Source: Gammaproteobacteria bacterium (GTDB lineage Bacteria > Pseudomonadota > Gammaproteobacteria > Pseudomonadales > Pseudohongiellaceae). From it: a stretch of 5,721 nt of DNA. The notes under the pieces were generated by a model. It saw nothing but the letters and a program-made list of their open reading frames with translations. It was not told the DNA's origin and did no database searches. Every line of letters starts with the position of its first letter. Within the stretch, counting starts at the first letter, position 1. The DNA is taken from positions 1 through 5,721 of the forward strand of contig RKSA01000112.1 of assembly GCA_007571115.1 (NCBI GenBank), written 5' to 3'. The translations under genes and the position numbers were made by a program. Below are positions 1 to 5,721 of the stretch, piece by piece.

Positions 1-25
1 GGCGAGTTACGGTCGAGACGGCCAT
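1..25 (-). CDS. Possible 5' end of a divergent gene (partial, cut by window edge)
   Basis: A leftward ATG at 25-23 opens a frame reading MAVSTVTR before the window ends. A good extended -10 element lies about 40 bases upstream on the same strand. No strong ribosome site precedes the ATG, and eight codons are too few for any product call. A competing reading on the plus strand is equally short: frame 2 is open from base 2 to a TAG at 68-70 (ending VAGSLAGARF) and could be the 3' end of an upstream gene. I cannot decide between these from the sequence. Both may be false. Confidence 0.18.
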
Positions 26-63
26 GTTCCGATCCACGTCGCGGGCAGCCTGGCGGGAGCCCG

Positions 64-72
64 ATTCTAGCA
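64..72 (-). promoter_or_regulatory. Possible leftward extended -10 promoter
   Basis: Read on the minus strand, bases 72-64 are TGCTAGAAT, which fits the extended -10 pattern TGnTAnaaT with one mismatch in the hexamer. No recognisable -35 lies 17 bases upstream, which is tolerable for an extended -10. Transcription would start near base 57 and reach the ATG at 25 after about 30 bases. It is meaningful only if a divergent gene really starts there. Confidence 0.25.
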
Positions 73-112
73 AATCGAAGCCTCCCCCGTGCGGCCCCGA
101 TTCGAGCTGCGC

Positions 113-140
113 TTGCAACTCGGACGCTACTGGCTATACT
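113..140 (+). promoter_or_regulatory. Predicted sigma70-type promoter of the pnt operon
   Basis: TTGCAA at 113-118 (4 of 6 to TTGACA) is followed after 16 bases by TATACT at 135-140 (5 of 6 to TATAAT). Transcription would start near base 147, leaving a leader of about 30 bases before the pntAA ATG. This is the most A/T-rich promoter-like element in the upstream stretch and is correctly placed. It is a motif match only. Confidence 0.5.
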
Positions 141-177
141 GCCTACCCCAGCGAATGGACTCCGACCAGGAATCGGC

Positions 178-1296
178 ATGGCGATCAATATCTGTGTGGC
201 AAGGGAAGTGCGCCCGGGCGAGCGGCGAGTCGCTCTCGTTCCCGAAGTGGCAAAGCGTCTGGCGGCGCGTGGTGCGCAAATCTGCATCGAAACAGGCGTC
301 GGCCTCGAAGCGGGATATCCCGATGCCAGCTTCGAGGCAGCCGAAGTCTTCGCCAATCCAGCCGGACTGCTCGCCCAGGCCGATGTCAGCCTCGTCGTCA
401 ACCCTCCTGATCGCGAACAGATCGAGCGCCTGCGCGAAGGCTCGGCATTGATCGGCTTCCTCGACCCCCACGGCGATCCGCAACGCTTTGCCATGCTCGC
501 CGAACGCAAGATCAGCGCGTTCAGCGTCGAGCTGATTCCACGAATTTCCCGTGCCCAGGCGATGGACGCGCTTTCCTCCCAGGCGAACATCGCCGGCTAC
601 AAGGCAGTGCTGCTCGGTGCCGGGCATCTCGGCAAGTTCTTCCCCATGCTGACGACTGCGGCGGGAACGATCCGCCCATCGAAAGTGCTCGTGATCGGTG
701 CTGGAGTCGCCGGGTTGCAGGCGATCGCCACCGCGAGGAGGCTTGGCGCGGTGGTCGAGGGCTACGATGTGCGGGCCGCAGTCAAGGAGCAGGTCGAATC
801 CCTCGGGGCGCGCTTCGTCGATACCGAAGTGAGTGCCGAAGGCAGCGGCGGCTACGCGCGCGAACTGACCACCGAAGAGCAAGCGCAGCAGCAGCAGATA
901 CTCGCCAGGCACATCACCGCTGCCGACGTCATCATCAGCACTGCGGCGATTCCCGGCCGCCCGGCGCCGCGAATCATCACTCGCGACATGGTCGCCAAGA
1001 TGCGCGGCGGCTCGGTGATCGTCGATCTCGCTGCGGAAAGCGGCGGCAACTGCGAGCTCGCCGAGGCGGGCAAGGTCGTCAGGCATGGCGGCGTCCTCAT
1101 CGACGGGCCCATCAACCTGCCGGGGCGGATGGGAAGCCACGGCAGCGAACTCTACGCCAAGAACCTGCTCGCACTGCTCGAATTGCTCATCGATGACGGC
1201 GCCATCAAGATCGATCTCGAAGACGAGATCATCAACGAAAGCCTCGTCACCCACGAAGGCGCCGCGCGCCACGCGGGAATCCGCGAGCGGCTTTGA
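178..1296 (+). CDS. pntAA: NAD(P)+ transhydrogenase subunit alpha 1 (soluble NAD(H)-binding domain I)
   Basis: This is the 372-aa cytoplasmic subunit of proton-translocating NAD(P)+ transhydrogenase. It binds NAD(H) and passes hydride to NADP+ held by PntB. The N-terminus carries the family signature RPGERRVALVPE (residues 12-23). The RQD loop that shapes the hydride-transfer site is present as R122, Q127 and D130. A Rossmann glycine motif GAGVAG spans 174-179, and the adenosine-binding YDVR motif lies at 196-199. The mobile-loop region follows at about 224-245, with a QQQQ run at 237-240. The chain ends without the membrane helices found at the end of E. coli-type PntA; these are encoded by the next gene, giving the split three-subunit form known from Rhodospirillum rubrum. 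The frame stays open upstream to the window edge but has no ATG, GTG or TTG there. The 178 ATG has AGGAA at 168-172 and matches the usual N-terminus. The pntAB start lies 30 nt after the stop. Confidence 0.96.
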   Translation: MAINICVAREVRPGERRVALVPEVAKRLAARGAQICIETGVGLEAGYPDASFEAAEVFANPAGLLAQADVSLVVNPPDREQIERLREGSALIGFLDPHGDPQRFAMLAERKISAFSVELIPRISRAQAMDALSSQANIAGYKAVLLGAGHLGKFFPMLTTAAGTIRPSKVLVIGAGVAGLQAIATARRLGAVVEGYDVRAAVKEQVESLGARFVDTEVSAEGSGGYARELTTEEQAQQQQILARHITAADVIISTAAIPGRPAPRIITRDMVAKMRGGSVIVDLAAESGGNCELAEAGKVVRHGGVLIDGPINLPGRMGSHGSELYAKNLLALLELLIDDGAIKIDLEDEIINESLVTHEGAARHAGIRERL

Positions 1297-1326
1297 ATTT
1301 CCCCGGACCGGTTTTGGAGCAAACCC

Positions 1327-1632
1327 ATGATTGAAGGACTCGCGGCGATCTACATCTTCCTCCTGGCAGGCTTTACCGGCTACGAAATCATCGCCCGGGT
1401 GCCGGTCATCCTGCACACGCCATTGATGTCGGGCTCGAACTTCGTCCACGGCATCGTGCTCGTCGGCGCAATGTACGCACTGGGAATCGCCGAGACGCCT
1501 ACCGAACAGGCGATCGGCTTCCTCGCGGTGCTGCTCGCTGCGGGCAATGCCGTCGGCGGCTACGTCGTCACCGAACGCATGCTGGAAATGTTCAAGTCGA
1601 GCAAGAAACCCGGCACGGCCGAGGGAGACTGA
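1327..1632 (+). CDS. pntAB: NAD(P)+ transhydrogenase subunit alpha 2 (short membrane subunit)
   Basis: This is a 101-aa inner-membrane subunit that packs with the PntB helices to form the proton-translocating domain II. Three hydrophobic segments are visible at about residues 5-23, 36-54 and 62-82. The family signature GYEIIARVP..LHTPLMS spans about 18-35, and VVTERMLEMF near 79-88 matches the usual C-terminal end. A short charged tail follows. Residue 41 is His, inside the second helix (SNFVHGIVL). The R. rubrum and E. coli proteins have a small polar residue there (NAISG). This His is the likely proton-channel residue, because PntB lacks the usual one. The start is supported by GGAG at 1316-1319 with a 7-nt spacer. 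The end of the gene, GAGGGAG, doubles as the ribosome site for pntB, so the two are probably translationally coupled. Confidence 0.95.
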   Translation: MIEGLAAIYIFLLAGFTGYEIIARVPVILHTPLMSGSNFVHGIVLVGAMYALGIAETPTEQAIGFLAVLLAAGNAVGGYVVTERMLEMFKSSKKPGTAEGD

Positions 1633-1635
1633 GCC

Positions 1636-3048
<1,413 letters not shown>

Positions 3049-3063
3049 CGGCGCGGCGGGCCG

Positions 3064-3531
3064 ATGAGCGACTCCGCCGCACTTCCCTCGGCCGGACTGG
3101 CGAGGCGTCTCGCCGCCCTGCTCTACGACGCGATGCTGGTTCTGGCGATCTGGATCGGCATCGGCTTTGTCGCGCAGTTGCTCGTGGGGGACCAGGTCAA
3201 CGAGGTCATCGATGGGCGCGTGCAAACCGACCCGCTTTTCGGCGCCGCGCTGTTCGCGATGATGTGTGCGAGCGCTGCGGCGTTCTACGTCGGATTCTGG
3301 CTGCGCGGCGGCCAGACCCTCGGCATGCTCGCCTGGCGAATCCGCGCCCAATCCCGGAACGGCGGCCTGATGACTGCTCGCCAAGCGCTGCTTCGCTTCC
3401 TCTGCGCCTGGCCGGCCTTGTTCCTGTTCGGCCTCGGCTATCTCTGGCTGTATTTCGACCCTGACGGCGACGCAGCCCACGACCGCGCTTCGGCAAGCCG
3501 GGTGGTGGTGCTGCCGCGACGGCGGAAGTGA
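3064..3531 (+). CDS. RDD-family small integral membrane protein
   Basis: This 155-aa protein belongs to the RDD family, named for one Arg and two Asp residues. Most members have no proven function; a few are linked to ion exchange or stress tolerance. The pattern shows as R15 and D22 in ARRLAALLYDAMLV at the first helix, and D140 in HDRASASRVVVLP near the end. The family signature QTLGMLAWRIRAQ spans 84-96. Hydrophobic segments lie at about 23-42, 60-80 and 108-131, and the basic tail (PRRRK) is probably cytoplasmic. The gene starts 15 nt after pntB in the same frame. The sequence before its ATG is G/C-rich with no clear AGGAG, so translation may depend on ribosomes arriving from pntB. It appears to be the last gene of the pnt operon. 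A role with the transhydrogenase is a guess from position alone. Confidence 0.88.
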   Translation: MSDSAALPSAGLARRLAALLYDAMLVLAIWIGIGFVAQLLVGDQVNEVIDGRVQTDPLFGAALFAMMCASAAAFYVGFWLRGGQTLGMLAWRIRAQSRNGGLMTARQALLRFLCAWPALFLFGLGYLWLYFDPDGDAAHDRASASRVVVLPRRRK

Positions 3532-3639
3532 CCTCCGGCGATCGATCAAGCCTGCTCTGCCTTCTTCAGCGGTTTCCTTTGGTGGCTTCGAATGGGGCTG
3601 CGCATCGTGCCGGAGTCGGGACTGGAGGTGGAAGCTCTC
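3532..3639 (+). other. Convergent intergenic region, no gene seen
   Basis: These 108 bases separate the stop of the rightward RDD gene from the stop of the leftward phosphatase gene. No hairpin followed by a T-run is visible on either strand. The only long pairing I found (AAGCC 3548-3552 with GGCTT 3584-3588) has a 31-base loop and is unconvincing. Transcripts from the two operons may run into each other here or stop by Rho. Confidence 0.6.
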
Positions 3640-5229
3640 TCAGCGGCTTTCGAGCTCGCTGGCGGCCATCATGATGTGGAAAATGACGTTTTGCTCGATG
3701 ACGCCGCGAACGAGGTCCGAACCGGCGCCGACAGCGTAGACCGCGACGTCCTCGCCGCCATGGGTTTCCGAACCGAGCGGCACGAGGGTTTGCGAGCGGT
3801 AATCGGGGCTTTCGGTGTCGACCTCGCTGAGATCGGTGCCTCTTCCGGCATTGGGGCCGTTGATGTAGCCGAGGGTCGTGTACGGCATTCCGTCGTCGGC
3901 GAGCAGCGGCTCGTGGTTATGGTCGGCGGCCTTGCCGAGAATCGGGTTGCCCCGCGCGGGGTAGCCGGCGATGGTGAAGACGTGGCTGTGGTCGGCGGTG
4001 ACGATGATCAGCGTTTCAGAGAGATCGACAAGTTCGTAGGCGGTTCGCACGGCATTGGCGAACTCGATCGTTTCGAGCAATGCGCGATGCGGATTGGTCG
4101 CGTGGTGGGCGTGATCGATTCGCGCCGCCTCGACGTTGAGGTAGTAGCCGTCGGGATCCTTGTCGAGGATGGCGATCGCCTTGGCGGTCATTTCGGAAAG
4201 GTTCGGCTCGCCGGCGGTGTCGCTTTCGCGATCGAGGGAATACTTCATGTGCGAAGGCTCGAACAGGCCGAGCAAGGCGCTGACCCCGTTCGTGTCGATC
4301 GCCTCGAACTGCTCGGAATTCCAGACGTAGGCGGCGCCTTCGCGGCGCTCGATCCACTCGCTCGTCAAGTCGCGGCCATCGAGGCGCAAGCCTGGGCTTC
4401 CCGCTTCGGGGTCGATCCCCGTCACTTCGGGGAGGAAAACCGAGCGGCCACCGCCAAGCACGACTTCCAGGCCGTCGCTCCCCGGAACGCGGTCGGCAAA
4501 CTCGATCAGTTGCCTGGCAATATCGATGCAATCGCCGGGGCTCCACATGACTCGCGCATTCGAGTCGGATTCGAATGCCCGCGCCACCGAATGCGCGTAG
4601 TTTGCCGCTGGCGTCGCATGGGTCACCCGGGCCGTGCTGACGACTCCGGTGGCGAGCCCGCGCATTTCCGCGAGTTCGAGAAAGGTCGTCAATTTGGCGC
4701 CTTCCTCGGCGGCGCAGTCGCCATAGCCGGCTGCGGCGCTGACGCTGATAAGCCCGCGCTTGGTCTTGACTCCGGTGACCATGGCGGTCATCGTTCCTGC
4801 CGAATCGGGAACCTGGACATCGGTGTTGTAGGTCTTGGACAGCGCGACGTGGGGAAAAGTCTCGAAAAACAGCTCGTTCTCCTCGCCATTTTCGCCGCGC
4901 ATCTGCCCTTCGAGGATGCGCGCCGCAGTGACCGTCGACATGCCCATGCCGTCGCCAACGAACAGAATCACGTTTTTCGCCCTCGGCACCTCGGCGGCGC
5001 CTCTCTGCTCGAGAAAGCCAGCAACCTTCGCCCTGCCCATCTCGTACCATTCCTCAGGCGAAGGCTGCGCCTGGGCTGCAAACGGCAAACCGAGCCACAG
5101 CAGCGCCAGCACACCACCCCACCCCAACACAACCCGCAGCCCGCAGGCGCGCCGGTGGGGGGAAGCGCCGGAACGGCGCCAGTCGCCAGGCCGCATCGGC
5201 TGTTCTTCCTGCTGCGTGGCAATTTCCAT
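3640..5229 (-). CDS. Secreted alkaline phosphatase, vertebrate-like metal-dependent type
   Basis: This 529-aa enzyme hydrolyses phosphate monoesters outside the cytoplasm. A basic N-region is followed by a hydrophobic core (about residues 33-51) and a likely signal cleavage after AQA (residues 52-54). Using E. coli PhoA as guide, the two-zinc/one-magnesium site is complete: D93 in GDGM, nucleophile S143 in VPDSAGT, T206, R217, E367, D372, H376, D413 and H414 in TADHSH, and H490 in ETHGGEDVAV. The positions of E. coli Asp153 and Lys328 are H204 and H373, as in mammalian enzymes. C172 and C234 match the conserved vertebrate cysteine pair. E275, F323, E324 and E341 align by eye with the mammalian calcium site. 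The first ATG (5229) lies 2 nt after the thioesterase stop with GAGG 10 nt away. An internal ATG at 5196 (518 aa) has a better site, AGGAAG with an 8-nt spacer, and still precedes the signal core, so the true start is open. No Pho box is visible. Confidence 0.93.
   Translation of the reverse strand: MEIATQQEEQPMRPGDWRRSGASPHRRACGLRVVLGWGGVLALLWLGLPFAAQAQPSPEEWYEMGRAKVAGFLEQRGAAEVPRAKNVILFVGDGMGMSTVTAARILEGQMRGENGEENELFFETFPHVALSKTYNTDVQVPDSAGTMTAMVTGVKTKRGLISVSAAAGYGDCAAEEGAKLTTFLELAEMRGLATGVVSTARVTHATPAANYAHSVARAFESDSNARVMWSPGDCIDIARQLIEFADRVPGSDGLEVVLGGGRSVFLPEVTGIDPEAGSPGLRLDGRDLTSEWIERREGAAYVWNSEQFEAIDTNGVSALLGLFEPSHMKYSLDRESDTAGEPNLSEMTAKAIAILDKDPDGYYLNVEAARIDHAHHATNPHRALLETIEFANAVRTAYELVDLSETLIIVTADHSHVFTIAGYPARGNPILGKAADHNHEPLLADDGMPYTTLGYINGPNAGRGTDLSEVDTESPDYRSQTLVPLGSETHGGEDVAVYAVGAGSDLVRGVIEQNVIFHIMMAASELESR
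3641..3661. other. Stem-loop at the end of the phosphatase gene (possible bidirectional transcript end)
   Basis: CAGCG GCT TTCG AGC T CGCTG forms an 8-bp stem with one bulged T and a TTCG tetraloop on the plus strand. It overlaps the last codons of the phosphatase gene and lies about 110 bases past the RDD stop. Neither strand has a following T-run, so it is not a classical terminator. It could protect 3' ends or simply reflect coding sequence. Confidence 0.25.
5117..5142 (-). other. Canonical G-quadruplex motif in the phosphatase signal-peptide codons
   Basis: On the coding (minus) strand, four G-runs of length 3, 3, 4 and 4 lie at 5142-5140, 5135-5133, 5125-5122 and 5120-5117. The loops are 4, 7 and 1 bases. 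This meets the standard G3+N1-7 pattern four times over. It encodes residues 30-38 of the phosphatase, so it would be present in the mRNA close to the start. Folding is predicted from the pattern only. Confidence 0.45.
5205..5210 (-). promoter_or_regulatory. Ribosome binding site favouring the internal phosphatase start at 5196
   Basis: Read leftward, 5210-5205 is AGGAAG, 8 nt before the ATG at 5196-5194. This is a better match and spacing than the GAGG (5243-5240) that serves the first ATG at 5229. It would shorten the product by 11 residues, removing MEIATQQEEQP and leaving an Arg-rich signal-peptide N-region. Confidence 0.45.
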
Positions 5230-5231
5230 AA

Positions 5232-5675
5232 TCAGGCGACCTCGGTTTCGGGGGGTTGCACGAGTTGCTTGAACTGCTGTGGCAGGGCGACCATCTGGTG
5301 GCGATCAAAGTCAAAGAGCACGACTCCCATCTTCGCCATGCAGACGATCGAGTCGAGCGCGCTATTCGTCACCTGCAGGCAGATGTCGAGGCCGTAGCGG
5401 CTCACCTTGCCGATTCCGACGTCGATGACGAGCACATCATTGGCGAAGGATTCGGAGCGGAAATCGACCGCGAGATCGGTCACGACGAGGCCGAGACCGA
5501 AGATGTCCTCCTCGGTGAAGCCGAGGCTCGCGAGATATTGCAGGCGCGCCTCGTGGAGGATTTGCAGCATCGACAGGCTATCGAGGTGCTTCGCGTAGTT
5601 GAGATCGCTGAGGCCGACGCTCCTTTCCATGCGGAAGGCGAACGTTTCCGGCGGCTTGAGCTTGATGCGAGGCAT
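5232..5675 (-). CDS. Hotdog-fold acyl-CoA thioesterase family protein (4HBT type)
   Basis: This 147-aa cytoplasmic protein has the length and motif layout of 4-hydroxybenzoyl-CoA-thioesterase-like enzymes, which hydrolyse acyl-CoA thioesters as oligomers. The active-site segment is SDLNYAKHLDS (23-33), followed by the helix LQILHEARLQYLASLGF (37-53). Strand segments GLGLVVTDLAVDFRSE (60-75) and VCMAKMGVVLFDFD (111-124) complete the fold. The second Asp of the usual DxD is Asn26. As I recall, a DLNYGxHL form is typical of one thioesterase subfamily, so this need not mean inactivity. Substrate is not predictable. GGAG at 5687-5684 lies 8 nt before the ATG. No earlier in-frame start codon lies in the window, though the frame is open to the edge. 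Its stop is 2 nt from the phosphatase ATG (TGATTATG), so the two genes are almost certainly co-transcribed. Confidence 0.85.
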   Translation of the reverse strand: MPRIKLKPPETFAFRMERSVGLSDLNYAKHLDSLSMLQILHEARLQYLASLGFTEEDIFGLGLVVTDLAVDFRSESFANDVLVIDVGIGKVSRYGLDICLQVTNSALDSIVCMAKMGVVLFDFDRHQMVALPQQFKQLVQPPETEVA

Positions 5676-5701
5676 GATGAAGACTCCAGATTGCCACGAA
5701 C

Positions 5702-5721
5702 GCCGACTGGCGCCAGCCGAC
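5702..5721. repeat. Palindrome within a direct repeat upstream of the thioesterase gene
   Basis: GCCGAC occurs at 5702-5707 and 5716-5721, separated by TGGCGCCA. The centre, CTGGCGCCAG at 5707-5716, is a perfect 10-base palindrome. It lies about 30-45 bases before the thioesterase ATG, where an operator could sit. The window ends inside it, so its true extent is unknown. It may equally be coding sequence of a neighbouring gene. Confidence 0.3.

Noticed and set aside
42..77. Small hairpins (CGGGC/GCCCG at 42-63, CGATT/AATCG at 62-77) as a terminator for an upstream gene
   Set aside because: The stems are only 5 bp with loops of 12 and 6, and no T-run follows.
61..176. CCGATTC at 61-67 and 97-103 with its inverse GAATCGG at 170-176, a possible operator set
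   Set aside because: The same 7-mer also appears inside coding sequence at 3939-3945, 4802-4808 and 5410-5416, so it is common in this genome's base usage and not specific to the promoter.
4407..4421. CGGGG-TCGAT-CCCCG hairpin
   Set aside because: It lies in the middle of the phosphatase coding sequence, is only 5 bp, and fits conserved protein coding. No regulatory role is suggested.
3592..5397. A 601-codon open frame on the plus strand opposite the phosphatase
   Set aside because: It is also in codon register with the real gene and open for the same reason. The minus-strand protein has complete, recognisable catalytic motifs, and this translation has none.

Overview
This is a GC-rich, gene-dense bacterial chromosomal segment. 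Codons ending in G or C dominate, SD-type ribosome sites are frequent, and genes are tightly packed. The three-subunit transhydrogenase, the vertebrate-type alkaline phosphatase and the thioesterase together suggest a proteobacterium, perhaps a high-GC gammaproteobacterium. That placement is an impression from gene content, not a proof. I see no mobile element, CRISPR array, tRNA, rRNA or foreign-looking tract, and no convincing new defence or biosynthetic system.

Layout. Bases 1-177 are a regulatory stretch with a good sigma70-like promoter for the rightward operon. It may also hold the first codons of a divergent gene or the last codons of an upstream gene. Bases 178-3531 hold a rightward operon: pntAA, pntAB and pntB, the split form of proton-translocating NAD(P)+ transhydrogenase, then a small RDD-family membrane protein. 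The gaps are 30, 3 and 15 nt and all four genes share one reading frame. Bases 3532-3639 are a short convergent intergenic region with no gene. Bases 3640-5675 hold a leftward two-gene unit: a 147-aa hotdog-fold thioesterase, then a secreted alkaline phosphatase whose first ATG lies 2 nt after the thioesterase stop. Bases 5676-5721 are the upstream region of that unit and carry a small palindromic/direct-repeat motif cut by the window edge.

How the genes work together. PntAA (soluble NAD(H) domain), PntAB (short membrane subunit) and PntB (membrane domain plus NADP(H) domain) form one enzyme that uses the proton gradient to drive NADPH formation from NADH and NADP+. The role of the RDD protein is unknown; its position suggests co-expression. 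The phosphatase is exported and should release phosphate from organic esters outside the cytoplasm, while the thioesterase is cytoplasmic. Nothing in the sequence links their substrates, so their pairing may be only transcriptional.

Most notable points: (1) the transhydrogenase lacks the E. coli-type proton-channel His in PntB (Asn97 instead) and has a His in PntAB (His41), a relocation known from the Thermus enzyme; (2) the phosphatase resembles vertebrate tissue phosphatases, with the His/His active-site pair, a matching cysteine pair and a likely fourth metal site; (3) a canonical G-quadruplex motif lies in the signal-peptide codons of the phosphatase.
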